A stretch of 64,000 nucleotides of DNA. Origin: Nocardioides ochotonae (lineage in GTDB: Bacteria > Actinomycetota > Actinomycetes > Propionibacteriales > Nocardioidaceae). Below, piece by piece: positions 17,861 through 26,249 of this stretch. Location of the stretch: contig NZ_CP061769.1 in the NCBI RefSeq assembly GCF_011420305.2, positions 2,157,001 through 2,221,000 on the forward strand, written 5' to 3'. Under the pieces are notes generated by a model. That model was not told the DNA's origin and did not search any database. It saw only the letters and a list, made by a program, of their open reading frames with translations. Made by a program: the position numbers and the translations under genes. Position 1 is the first letter of the stretch; each line of letters opens with the position of its first letter.

Positions 17861-18871
17861 TCAGGCCGCTGCGACGTGCGGGAACAGCTGACGCAGCAGG
17901 TCGGTGATCGTCACGACGCCCACGACCTCGCCGGCGTCCTCGACGAGCACCAGGTGGCTGGAGTCCCGACGCATCCGGGCGAGCGCGTCGTAGACGGTCA
18001 TCGACACGGGGAACCGCGCGACCGGGCGCACGAGCTCCTCGAACGGATCCTCGGCGCTCAGCGCCAGCGTGTCGCGCACGTGCACGGCGCTCTCGACCCT
18101 GCCGGTGGGCTCGGCCACCAGGATCCGCAGGTGCCCGGAGGCCCGCGAGGCCGCCTGCACCTCCCCCACCGTCCCAGCACGGGGCACCGAGACCACCGCT
18201 GCGCGGCGCACGATGTCGGCCAGGGTCATGGTCTCGAGCTGCAGCGCGCCCGAGAGCTGGGCGGAGTAGCTCGCGTCGAGCGCACCGACGTTGGTCGAGT
18301 GCTCGACGAGCTGGCGCAGGGCGGCGGGGTCCTGGCCGCTGGACACCGTCTCGGTGGCGTCGACCCCGACCCGGCGCAGGCACCAGTTCGCGGCCTCGTT
18401 GAGCCCGCGCAGCAGCGGACGGGTGGTCCACATGAAGGCCCGCATCGGGATGGCCAGCATGATCGCGGAGCGCTCGGGGTGCGCGATCGCCCACGACTTC
18501 GGCGCCATCTCGCCCACCACCAGGTGCAGGAAGGTCACGATGATCAGGGCGAGGACGAAGCCGGCGACGTCGGCCAGCCAGGCCGCCATGCCCCAGTCGG
18601 CGAACAGCGGGGTGAGCCAGTGGTGCACGGCGGGCTTGGTGATCGCACCCAGCGCGAGGGTGCAGACCGTGATGCCGAGCTGGGAGCCGGCGAGCAGCAG
18701 CGTGAGCTCCGAGGAGCTGCGCAGCGCGGCGCGGGCGGAGCGGCTGGTCGTGGCGGCGTCCTCGAGACGGTGACGCCGGGCCGCGATCAGGGCGAACTCG
18801 ACCGCGACGAAGAACGCGCTCAGCGCGATGATGGCGACGGTGGCGAGGGCCACCACCCAGGGGTTCTCCAT
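17861..18871 (-). CDS. CNNM-domain (HlyC/CorC-family) membrane protein, shorter paralogue
   Basis: A 336-residue protein with an N-terminal CNNM (DUF21) membrane domain of about four helices, including LVVGEMAPKSWAIAHPERSA, followed by a pair of CBS-like modules (LVRPVARFPVSMTVYDALAR, then LVLVEDAGEVVGVVTITDLL at the C-terminus). It lacks the CorC_HlyC C-terminal domain found in its partner. Such proteins are linked to magnesium/cobalt efflux. Its ATG shares one base with the partner's stop, so both are made from one transcript. Confidence 0.85.
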   Translation of the reverse strand: MENPWVVALATVAIIALSAFFVAVEFALIAARRHRLEDAATTSRSARAALRSSSELTLLLAGSQLGITVCTLALGAITKPAVHHWLTPLFADWGMAAWLADVAGFVLALIIVTFLHLVVGEMAPKSWAIAHPERSAIMLAIPMRAFMWTTRPLLRGLNEAANWCLRRVGVDATETVSSGQDPAALRQLVEHSTNVGALDASYSAQLSGALQLETMTLADIVRRAAVVSVPRAGTVGEVQAASRASGHLRILVAEPTGRVESAVHVRDTLALSAEDPFEELVRPVARFPVSMTVYDALARMRRDSSHLVLVEDAGEVVGVVTITDLLRQLFPHVAAA

Positions 18872-20277
18872 CAGGACCGGCCCTCCTCGACCAGGTGGCT
18901 GGTGCTGCCAGCGTCGGACTCGGTGCTCAGCGAGAGCCGGACCGAGGCGGGGATGTGGTCCTCGACCTCGAGGATCTCGAAATGTGCCAGGACCGGCTGC
19001 GGGTCCTCGCTCTCGGCGTAGCCGCCGGGGTCGAGCGGCAGCTCGACGGTGATCACCTCACCCACCTCGGGGAACCGGCCGTGGTGCTCGATGAGCAGAC
19101 CGGCGATCGTCTCGTACTCGCCCTCGGGCAGGTCGTGGCCGACCGCCCGCTCCACCTCGTCGACGTGCCGGCTGCCGGCCAGCGTCCAGGCCGACGACGC
19201 GTCGGAGGCGAGGTCGACGGCGAAGACCCGGTCGGCGAGCTGGTCGTGCTCGTCGGTGATCTCGCCGACCAGCTCCTCGGCGAGGTCCTCGACGGTGAGG
19301 ATGCCGTCGAAGCTGCCGTGCTCGTCGAGCACGCAGGCCAGCTGGTTGCGGGTGCGAGCGAGCTCGCGTACGGCGTCGGGCAGCCGCATCGCCGTGGGGA
19401 GCATCAGCGGCGGACGGGCGAGGTCGCCCACGGTGCTGAGCGCGGCGTCGCCGTCGAACTCCAGGATGTCGATGAGGTGGACCACGCCGACCACCCGGTC
19501 GTCGTCGAGCACCGGGTAGCGCGAGTGGCCGCCGGCCATCTCGGCACGCAGCTCCGCGATGCTCATGCCGGGCTCGACGGTGTCCACGCGCACGCGCGGG
19601 ATCATCGCGTGGGCGACGTTCTGGTCGGGGAAGTCGAGCACCCGGTCCAAGAGCATCGACAGCTCCTCGGGCAGGTCACCGGCGGCGCGGGACTCGGCCA
19701 CGATGTGCTCGAGGTCGCGTGCGGTCGCGGAGTGCTCCACGTCGTGCACGGGCTCGATGCGCAGGGCGCGCAGCAGCAGGTTGGAGGACTGGTCGAAGAC
19801 CCAGATCAGCCAGCCGGCGACCTTGAGGTAGAGCAGGGTCGAGGTCGCCAGGCTCCGCGCGACCGGCTCCGGGCGGGCGATCGCGAGGTTCTTGGGGAAC
19901 AGCTCGCCGAAGACCATCTGGATGCCGGTCGAGAGCAGCAGCGCCAGCACGGTGCCGACGCCGACGCCGACAGCGGTCGGTACGCCGACGCCGCCCAGCA
20001 TCTCGCCGAGGGCCGAGCCGACGAGGGGCTCGGCGACGTAGCCGACGAGCAGGCCGGTGACGGTGATGCCGAGCTGGGCCCCGGACAGCATGAACGACGT
20101 GCGCCCGGTGACCTGCAGCGCGCGCCGGGCGACCGGGTCGCCGGTGCTGGCGTGCGCCTTGAGCCGCGAGCGGTCGACCGCCATGTAGGCGAACTCCTGG
20201 GCGACGAAGTACCCGGTGACGGCCGTGATCAGCGTGATCACCAGGATGCCGAGCAGGAGGGACAGCAGCGGTGTCAT
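18871..20277 (-). CDS. CNNM/CBS/CorC_HlyC-domain membrane protein, longer paralogue
   Basis: A 468-residue protein with, in order: a CNNM membrane domain (residues ~1-200, with FGELFPKNLAIARPEPVA), a CBS pair (about 215-335; LVEDLAEELVGEITDEHDQL closes it), and a C-terminal CorC_HlyC transporter-associated domain (about 345-440; WTLAGSRHVDEVERAVGHDL and GEYETIAGLLIEHHGRFP). The family is annotated as haemolysins but acts in divalent cation homeostasis. It is transcribed first, ahead of the shorter paralogue; the two may form a heteromeric membrane complex. Confidence 0.87.
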   Translation of the reverse strand: MTPLLSLLLGILVITLITAVTGYFVAQEFAYMAVDRSRLKAHASTGDPVARRALQVTGRTSFMLSGAQLGITVTGLLVGYVAEPLVGSALGEMLGGVGVPTAVGVGVGTVLALLLSTGIQMVFGELFPKNLAIARPEPVARSLATSTLLYLKVAGWLIWVFDQSSNLLLRALRIEPVHDVEHSATARDLEHIVAESRAAGDLPEELSMLLDRVLDFPDQNVAHAMIPRVRVDTVEPGMSIAELRAEMAGGHSRYPVLDDDRVVGVVHLIDILEFDGDAALSTVGDLARPPLMLPTAMRLPDAVRELARTRNQLACVLDEHGSFDGILTVEDLAEELVGEITDEHDQLADRVFAVDLASDASSAWTLAGSRHVDEVERAVGHDLPEGEYETIAGLLIEHHGRFPEVGEVITVELPLDPGGYAESEDPQPVLAHFEILEVEDHIPASVRLSLSTESDAGSTSHLVEEGRS

Positions 20278-20468
20278 CGCCCGGCCCCCTCACGCCTCGT
20301 CGGGTGGGCGGGGACCGCTGGGCCGGGCGGGACCGGATGTTGAACGTCCATGGCTCTTTCAGTCGGGGGACCTGGTGACGAGCCGCTCATCCGCGGCATC
20401 GTCGATGGTGCCAACGTATGGTCCCAAGGCCTGGTTCCCGCCGGGTGGCCCCCTCGCTGCGGCGGTCC

Positions 20469-21065
20469 TCACACGAGCCAGGCACCGCCGGTGCCGGACG
20501 GCCGCCAGTGCTGCGGCGGGTCCTCGCCGGTGCGACCGTCGACCGCCTCCCGGAGCAGGTCGGCGTGCCCGGTGTGCCGGCCGTACTCCTCGATCAGGTC
20601 GCACACCAGCCGCCGCATGGTGACCGTCTCGCCCCACTGCTCGCTGACGGCCGCGGGCCGGTCGAGGCCGCCGTCGGCCACAGCGGCGTTCAGCAGCTCG
20701 CGTGAGCGGACGACAGCGTCGTCGTACTGCGCGTAGAGCGCGGCCGCGCTGTCGTCGGCGGCGCTGCGGAAGTCCCAGTCGGGGTCGGCGTCCCAGTCGT
20801 GGGACTGCCACGGCTCACCCGGCGCCATGCCGAGCATCTTCCACGGCACGTGGGTCGCCTCGACCGCCGAGAGGTGCTTGAGCAGCCCGCCCAGGGTGAG
20901 CGCGGAGCTGCCGATCCCGGCGTTGAGCCCCGCTGCGTCGAGGCCGTCGGTCTTCCAGCGGAACGTCGCGCGGAGCCGGTCGAGCGCGGCGAGCAGCTGC
21001 TCGGCCTCGGCGCCGGCGTACGGCGGCTCCCAGGGAGGCGTGGACGATTGCTCGGAGGTGGTCAT
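20469..21065 (-). CDS. DinB-family protein (DUF664 type)
   Basis: A 198-residue four-helix-bundle protein. LGGLLKHLSAVEATHVPWKM carries the first conserved His, and MRRLVCDLIEEYGRHTGHAD carries the downstream His pair expected for the DinB metal site. In actinobacteria many such proteins are mycothiol-dependent transferases. The ATG overlaps the stop of the upstream DinB-like gene (ATGA), so both are expressed together. Confidence 0.8.
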   Translation of the reverse strand: MTTSEQSSTPPWEPPYAGAEAEQLLAALDRLRATFRWKTDGLDAAGLNAGIGSSALTLGGLLKHLSAVEATHVPWKMLGMAPGEPWQSHDWDADPDWDFRSAADDSAAALYAQYDDAVVRSRELLNAAVADGGLDRPAAVSEQWGETVTMRRLVCDLIEEYGRHTGHADLLREAVDGRTGEDPPQHWRPSGTGGAWLV

Positions 21066-21778
21066 GTCTGCTCCTGACGGTGGATGAGTGCGGTGAGGTC
21101 ACGCTCGGCGTACTGGCGGTGCCACCACTCCTCGTTGATCACGATGTCGAGGGCGTGCGCGACCGGGACCTGCTTCCCCGCCGGCGGCCAGCCCGGTCCG
21201 TCGGGGACGGTGCGGACCTCGGTCAGTGCGGCGTCGGGGAGACCGTCGAGGGCGTCGTGCACCCAGGCCTGGCGTGAGGAGCGCAGCTCCAGCACCTCCT
21301 CGAGGCCGGGGCGGGCGTCGCGGTCGGAGGGGACGCCGGGAGTCGGCGCCATCTGCTCCCACGGCAGCGACAGCGGGTGCCACGGCGAGGGCACGCCCTG
21401 GACCACCCGGCCGATCCAGCTCTCGGTGGCGAAGACGAGGTGGCGCAGCGTCTCGGTGAAGGACCACTCGTCGTCGACCCGCTCGTGCAGCAGCGCCGGG
21501 TCGAGCCCGCGGGCGCGATCGACGGTGCCCGCCCACAGCTGCTCGAGCAGCGTGAACGCCTCCGTGTAGCCCGCCGTGGTGGTGGGGCGCAGCCGGGCGC
21601 GCTCGGGGTGGCGCCGGTCGAGCTCGGCGGCGACCAGCGGCACGACGTCGACCCCGTTGACCTCGAGGCGATCGAACTCCCCGGTGATCTCCAGGTGCTC
21701 GGCGACCACGCCGACGAAGCGCGTGCCGCTCAGGTCGACGTCGCGGATCGTCGCTCCGCGCAGCTGCTCCTCGTCCAT
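21062..21778 (-). CDS. DinB-family protein, longer paralogue
   Basis: A 238-residue DinB-like bundle. Residues ~1-40 (LRGATIRDVDLSGTRFVGVV) form a short pentapeptide-like beta section before the helical domain. The helical domain has the WSFTETLRHLVFATESWI helix and NEEWWHRQYAERD near the C-terminus, which supply His residues for a metal site. I took the ATG at 21778 rather than 21883, since the extra 35 residues look non-coding. A mycothiol-dependent maleylpyruvate-isomerase-like activity is possible but unproven. Confidence 0.78.
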   Translation of the reverse strand: MDEEQLRGATIRDVDLSGTRFVGVVAEHLEITGEFDRLEVNGVDVVPLVAAELDRRHPERARLRPTTTAGYTEAFTLLEQLWAGTVDRARGLDPALLHERVDDEWSFTETLRHLVFATESWIGRVVQGVPSPWHPLSLPWEQMAPTPGVPSDRDARPGLEEVLELRSSRQAWVHDALDGLPDAALTEVRTVPDGPGWPPAGKQVPVAHALDIVINEEWWHRQYAERDLTALIHRQEQT

Positions 21779-21898
21779 CCGTCGACGGTAGCCCCGTACG
21801 CCGACATCCGACTTCGCCTCGACGGGGTAGGTGTGCGAGTGGGCGCGGGGTGCACGTATCCCAGCAATTGCGCCGAAAGACACCGGCCCCCGGCACCA

Positions 21899-22297
21899 CT
21901 ACGCCTCCCGGCTCCGCGCCTTCCTCTCCGCCTTGGCGATGGTGTCCTCGACGATCGCGTTGACTCGCGAGCCCATCGGCCAGCCGGCGTAGTGGCACAG
22001 CAGGATCACGATCTCGCGCAGCTCGGTCGCGTCGAGCTCGCCGGCCGCGTAGGCGGCGGGGATCTGGATGGTCAGCACGTCCTGGCCGCCGGAGCCGGCG
22101 AGCAGGCCGATCAGCAGCAGTCGCCGGTCCCGGTCGGAGAGGCCGGGGCGGTTCCAGATGTCGGCGAAGAGGTGGTCGGCGGTGTAGCGGAAGAAGTCGC
22201 CGTCGCCGTCGCTCATGTCGAAGCCGTAGACCTGCTCCATCCGCTCCAGCCCGCGGCGGCGGGTCTCGGGCAGGTCGTCGAACTTGCCGGTGCTCAC
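21899..22297 (-). CDS. Carboxymuconolactone decarboxylase-family protein
   Basis: A 132-residue AhpD-like helical protein. The core is SDRDRRLLLIGLLAGSGGQD followed by LREIVILLCHYAGWPMGSRV, where Cys and His stand close together as in the family active site. The GTG start overlaps the stop of the dehydrogenase gene upstream, and it is the last gene of the ten-gene P450 operon. It parallels Rv0771 in the M. tuberculosis cyp51 region (from memory). In this setting it probably acts on an oxidised ring or lactone intermediate rather than protocatechuate. Confidence 0.83.
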   Translation of the reverse strand: MSTGKFDDLPETRRRGLERMEQVYGFDMSDGDGDFFRYTADHLFADIWNRPGLSDRDRRLLLIGLLAGSGGQDVLTIQIPAAYAAGELDATELREIVILLCHYAGWPMGSRVNAIVEDTIAKAERKARSREA

Positions 22298-23148
22298 AGG
22301 CCCAGTCCCTTCGCGAGGTCGGCGCGCGCCCGGCGCGCCAGGGGTACGTCGACGCCGAGCTCGTCGGCGAGGTCGAGGGCGAAGCCGAGGTCCTTCTCCC
22401 CCAGCGCCACCACGTGGGACATCACGCCGTGCCAGAAGTCGTCAGGCTCGAGCCGCGCAGTCGTCTCGCGGTGCATGATCGCGCCGGGCCCGCCGGTGAC
22501 CGCGTCGGTGTGGCGCACCACCTCGCCGAGGTCCTTCAACGACAGCCCGGCGGCCTCGGCGAGGCGCTGGGCCTCCGTGGCGGCCGTGAACGCGACGAAG
22601 TGCATCAGGTTGCGCGCCAGCTTGAAGCGGGTGCCGGCCCCGACCGGTCCGGCGTGCACGACCTTCGAGCCCATCACCTCCAGCACCGGCCGCGCGGACT
22701 CGAAGGCCGCGTCGGTGCCCCCCACGAGGATCGCGAGGGTGCCGTCGGCGGCCCCCATGGCGCCGCCACTCACCGGCGCGTCCAGCAGTCGTACGCCGTG
22801 GGGCGCGGCGAGCTCCGCGAGCGCCGCGGGCGTTCCCGGCGCCACGGTCGAGTGCACGACCACCGTGCGGGGGCCCTCGGCGCCGGCGAGCACCTGATCG
22901 AGCACGTCGCGCACCTGCTCGTCGTCGCGGACCATCACGCAGACGACGTCGGACTCGCGGGCGAGGCCGGCCACATCGTCGGCCACCTTCGCCCCGGCGG
23001 CGGCCAGCTCGGCCAGCGGCTCCGGTGCGACGTCGTACACCACCAGCGCCAGGTCGGAGGCCGCCAGGCGCAGCGCCATCGGGCGCCCGATGTTGCCCAG
23101 CCCGACGAACCCGACGACCGGCGAGCGCCCGACCCCCTGCTCAACCAC
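22294..23148 (-). CDS. 3-hydroxyisobutyrate dehydrogenase-like NAD(P)-dependent beta-hydroxyacid dehydrogenase
   Basis: A 284-residue protein. The N-terminal Rossmann loop VVGFVGLGNIGRPMALRLA is near residue 10, the substrate loop DAPVSGGAMGAADGTLAILV at about 117, and the catalytic Lys in RFKLARNLMHF at about 166. The C-terminal helical dimer domain ends ...ADLAKGLGL. The GTG at 23148 overlaps the SDR stop by 8 bases; longer frames upstream are shadow sequence. It corresponds in place and length to Rv0770. It oxidises a beta-hydroxy acid or aldehyde-level intermediate of the operon's pathway; the substrate is unknown. Confidence 0.83.
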   Translation of the reverse strand: MVEQGVGRSPVVGFVGLGNIGRPMALRLAASDLALVVYDVAPEPLAELAAAGAKVADDVAGLARESDVVCVMVRDDEQVRDVLDQVLAGAEGPRTVVVHSTVAPGTPAALAELAAPHGVRLLDAPVSGGAMGAADGTLAILVGGTDAAFESARPVLEVMGSKVVHAGPVGAGTRFKLARNLMHFVAFTAATEAQRLAEAAGLSLKDLGEVVRHTDAVTGGPGAIMHRETTARLEPDDFWHGVMSHVVALGEKDLGFALDLADELGVDVPLARRARADLAKGLGL

Positions 23149-23887
23149 GGAACGTCTGCCCGCCGTCGACGGCCAGGATCTGGCCGGTGATCCACGACGA
23201 CTCCTCCGACAGCAGGAAGACGCACGCGCCGACCATGTCGGCCGGTTGTCCCATCCGCTTGATCGCCATCGCCTTGACCAGCTCCTCGGCGGCCCCGCCC
23301 GCCTGGGTGCGCGTCGCGGCGGTGTCGGTCGGGCCCGGGGCGATCGCGTTGACCCGGATGCCCATCCCGCCGAGCTCGTGGGCCAGCTGCTGGGTGAGGC
23401 CGTTGATCCCGACCTTCGCGAGCCCGTAGAAGCCGGAGTAGAGGTAGGCGGCCGTCGAGCTCTGGTTGACGATCGCGCCACCGCCGCGGCGCCGCAGGTG
23501 CGGGTAGAGCGCACGGGTCATCACGAGCGCGCCGTCCATGTTCACGGCCATGAACCTGCGGTAGTAGTCCCAGTCCACGCTGATCAGCAGGTCGAACTGC
23601 ATGTCGCCGTAGATCGCGGCGTTGTTGACCAGCCCGTCGATGCCGCCGAGCTCGGCGACCGTGCGCTCGGCCAGCGCCGCCGCGGAGTCGTGGGAGGAGA
23701 CGTCGGTGCGCACGAAGATCGCCCGGCCGCCGCTCTCCTCGATCCCGGCGGCCACCTTCTGCCCCGCCTCCTCGTGGAGGTCGGCGACCACGACCGCGGC
23801 GCCCTCCGCGGCGATCGCGCGGGCGTAGGCCTCGCCGATCCCCTGCGCCGCCCCGGTGACGACGACGACCTTGTCCTGCAGACGCAT
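23141..23887 (-). CDS. SDR-family oxidoreductase (Rv0769-like)
   Basis: A 248-residue classical SDR with TGAAQGIGEAYARAIAAEGA near residue 12, VNNAAIYGDM, the active-site Ser in NQSSTAAYLYSG, and YGLAK as catalytic Tyr/Lys. The NAAI in place of NNAG is a common variation. It lies after the aldehyde dehydrogenase gene with 33 bases between. In order and length (248 residues) it matches Rv0769 as I remember it. It presumably oxidises a hydroxyl released or introduced by the upstream P450s. Confidence 0.85.
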   Translation of the reverse strand: MRLQDKVVVVTGAAQGIGEAYARAIAAEGAAVVVADLHEEAGQKVAAGIEESGGRAIFVRTDVSSHDSAAALAERTVAELGGIDGLVNNAAIYGDMQFDLLISVDWDYYRRFMAVNMDGALVMTRALYPHLRRRGGGAIVNQSSTAAYLYSGFYGLAKVGINGLTQQLAHELGGMGIRVNAIAPGPTDTAATRTQAGGAAEELVKAMAIKRMGQPADMVGACVFLLSEESSWITGQILAVDGGQTFRG

Positions 23888-23920
23888 GGTGTTCCTCTCG
23901 AGCGGGTGGAGGTGGACGGC

Positions 23921-25384
23921 TCAGGCCGGGAACGCGAGGGTCTTGGTCTCGAGGTACTCCTCGAAGCCCGCGACCCCCATCTCCCGACCGATGCCGGACT
24001 GCTTGTAGCCGCCGAACGGCGCGTCCGGGCTGAACCAGACCCCGCCGTTGACGGCGAGGGTGCCGGTGCGGATGCGGTGCGCGACGGCGGTGGCCCGCTC
24101 CACGGATGCGGAGTCGACCGACCCGGACAGGCCGTAGACCGAGTCGTTGGCGATGCGGACCGCGTCGTCGTCGCCGTCGTGGGCGAGCACGACGAGCACC
24201 GGCCCGAAGATCTCCTCCTGCGCCACGCGGGCCGAGCTGTCGAGCCCGGCGACGACCGTGGGCTGCACCCAGTGGCCGGGCTGGTCGATCACCGACCCGC
24301 CGGTGGCGAACACCCCGCCCTCCTCCTCGGCGAGGCGCAGGTAGGCCTCGACCCGGTCGCGCTGCACCGCCGAGATCACCGGCCCGCAGATGGCGCCGGG
24401 GTCGGCGGGGTCCTTGGCGCCGATGGACTCCATCGTCGCCGCGGCCACCTGCACCGCCTCGTCGTACCGCTCGCGCGGGACCAGGAGGCGCGTCGTGATC
24501 GCGCAGCCCTGGCCGGCGTGGATGCAGGTGGTGAACGCCGCGGCGCCGGCCACCGCGGCGACGTCGGCGTCGTCGAGGGCGATGGCGGCGGACTTGCCGC
24601 CGAGCTCGAGGAAGACCTTCTTCAGCGTCGGCGCCGCCGCCGCCATGATCGCGCGGCCGGTGGCGGTGGAGCCGGTGAACGACACCATGTCGACGCGCGG
24701 GTCGGTGCTCAGCACCGCGGCCACCTCGTTCGATCGCGGCGTGACGACGTTGAAGACCCCCGGCGGGATGTCGGTGTGCTCGGCGACCAGGCGGCCCAGC
24801 TCCGCGGCCACCCAGGGCGTGTCAGGGGCCGGCTTGAGCACGACCGTGCACCCCGCGGCGAGCGCGGGACCGATCTTGGCCAGGTTGATCTGGGTGGGCA
24901 CGTTCCACGGCGTGATCGCCGCGACCACCCCGACCGGCTCGCGCCGCACCGTACGCCGGGACGCGATGCCCATCGGCTTGGCGACCCCGAGGTCGGTCTC
25001 GAACTCGTAGGTCTCCAGCAGGTCGGTGACCCAGGCCAGCCCCGCCACCGGCACGTCGAACCCGGCGGCGCCCATCATGAACCCGGGCATCCCGACCTCG
25101 GCCGTGGTCAGTGCGGTGAAGGCCGCGGCGTGCTCCAGCAGCGCCGCGTGCAGCTGGCGCAGGCACCGCACCCGCAGCGCCACGTCGTGGGGCCACTCCC
25201 CCTCGTCGAAGGCCTGCCGGGCCGCGGCGATCGCGGCATCGACGTCGGCGGCCGTCGAGTCCGGCGCCACCCCGATCTCCGCGCCGTTCGCCGGGTTGTG
25301 GATCGGGTACGTCGCGCCGTCGGAGGCCCCGGACAGCTTGCCGTCGACGAGCTGCTGCGCCGGCGGCGTGCTCGGCCCGCTCAC
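23921..25384 (-). CDS. Aldehyde dehydrogenase (AldA/Rv0768-like)
   Basis: A 487-residue NAD-dependent aldehyde dehydrogenase. The NAD region PWNVPTQINLAKIGPALAAG lies around residue 160, the general-base Glu in VFLELGGKSAAIAL around 265, and the catalytic Cys in CIHAGQGCAITTR around 293. The C-terminal EEIFGPV and GGYKQSGIGREMG motifs are intact. The GTG at 25384 overlaps the stop of the NTF2-like gene; a longer upstream frame runs antisense-like through neighbours. It would oxidise an aldehyde, for example one produced by P450 hydroxylation and SDR oxidation, to the acid. Confidence 0.9.
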   Translation of the reverse strand: MSGPSTPPAQQLVDGKLSGASDGATYPIHNPANGAEIGVAPDSTAADVDAAIAAARQAFDEGEWPHDVALRVRCLRQLHAALLEHAAAFTALTTAEVGMPGFMMGAAGFDVPVAGLAWVTDLLETYEFETDLGVAKPMGIASRRTVRREPVGVVAAITPWNVPTQINLAKIGPALAAGCTVVLKPAPDTPWVAAELGRLVAEHTDIPPGVFNVVTPRSNEVAAVLSTDPRVDMVSFTGSTATGRAIMAAAAPTLKKVFLELGGKSAAIALDDADVAAVAGAAAFTTCIHAGQGCAITTRLLVPRERYDEAVQVAAATMESIGAKDPADPGAICGPVISAVQRDRVEAYLRLAEEEGGVFATGGSVIDQPGHWVQPTVVAGLDSSARVAQEEIFGPVLVVLAHDGDDDAVRIANDSVYGLSGSVDSASVERATAVAHRIRTGTLAVNGGVWFSPDAPFGGYKQSGIGREMGVAGFEEYLETKTLAFPA

Positions 25385-26037
25385 GCGGACGGCCCCGCGG
25401 CCGGCGGCTGGACCTGCTGCTGTACCGACTTCGGGGCGAGGTAGCGCCCCTCCTCGACCGGCGGCGGCCAGACGGTGGAGGGCAGGTCGGCGTGGCGGTA
25501 GTGGCCGGGCACCTCCAGGCCGGTGACCTTCATCCGCTCGGTCAGCGTCTCGGGCGCCTTGCCGGACTTGAGGATCTCGATGAACGTGTGCGCGGTCGAG
25601 GGCATGTCGAACCAGTCGCGCTGCCAGGCGATCTTGACCAGGCCGTCGTCCGGACCGCCCACCTGGCGCTCGACGCCGAACCAGCTGCCGCCGAGGCCGC
25701 GGATCTCGAACTCCTCGCCGGTGCGGTCGTCGACGATGCCGGAACGCTGCTTCCAGAACCCGACGATCATGCCCTTGCGCTCGTCCATCACCGCGCACTG
25801 GTAGTCGTAGCGCCAGCCGTCGAAGCCGTCCATCTCGATGCCGATCGCCCAGTCGCGGATCTGCTCGCGCCCGACGGCCATGAAGTGCTCGTCGACGGAG
25901 TACATCCAGCCGTACGTCGCGTCCTCGGCGAACGACTCGGCCAGCACCCGCCAGTCCCCGATGCGCTCGGCCTCCCGGTTCACCTCCAGCCAGGACTCCC
26001 AGAACTCCTCGATCTCGGCACGGGTGAGCTCACTCAT
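25381..26037 (-). CDS. NTF2/SnoaL-like protein in the CYP51 operon
   Basis: A 218-residue protein with an N-terminal NTF2-like cone fold: EIEEFWESWLEVNREAERIG is the first helix, then WRVLAESFAEDATYGWMYSV with an aromatic-rich cavity strand. Proteins of this fold act as isomerases, cyclases or small-molecule binders, and ketosteroid isomerase is one. The catalytic Asp/Tyr of ketosteroid isomerase cannot be assigned by eye. It overlaps the ferredoxin gene upstream and the aldehyde dehydrogenase downstream. It has no counterpart that I recall in the M. tuberculosis version of this cluster. Confidence 0.75.
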   Translation of the reverse strand: MSELTRAEIEEFWESWLEVNREAERIGDWRVLAESFAEDATYGWMYSVDEHFMAVGREQIRDWAIGIEMDGFDGWRYDYQCAVMDERKGMIVGFWKQRSGIVDDRTGEEFEIRGLGGSWFGVERQVGGPDDGLVKIAWQRDWFDMPSTAHTFIEILKSGKAPETLTERMKVTGLEVPGHYRHADLPSTVWPPPVEEGRYLAPKSVQQQVQPPAAGPSA

Positions 26038-26236
26038 CGTTGTCCTCCTCCAGCGCCAGCGCCATCGCTGGGCAGTACTTCACGGCGGCCGCGACCTGCG
26101 GACGCGCGGACTCGGCGGGGTGCTCCTGGAGCACCGTGACCACGTCGGCGGTGGCGTCGAACCCGAAGACGTCCGGTGCCTCGCCGAGGCACATCTGGTG
26201 GCCCTGGCACAGGTCCAGGTCGGCCCGGACCCTCAT
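26030..26236 (-). CDS. [3Fe-4S] ferredoxin, redox partner of CYP51 (Rv0763c-like)
   Basis: A 68-residue ferredoxin starting MRVRADLDLCQGHQMCLGEA. Ligands are Cys10, Cys16 and Cys55 (C-x5-C-x38-CP). It lies 13 bases after the CYP51 stop and overlaps the next gene by 8 bases. The length equals that of Rv0763c, which reduces CYP51 in M. tuberculosis, so this is the dedicated electron donor for CYP51 and probably the second P450. The reductase is not in this operon; the FAD protein at 5.7-6.7 kb is a candidate. Confidence 0.9.
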   Translation of the reverse strand: MRVRADLDLCQGHQMCLGEAPDVFGFDATADVVTVLQEHPAESARPQVAAAVKYCPAMALALEEDNDE

Positions 26237-26249
26237 CGCCGGACCCTCA

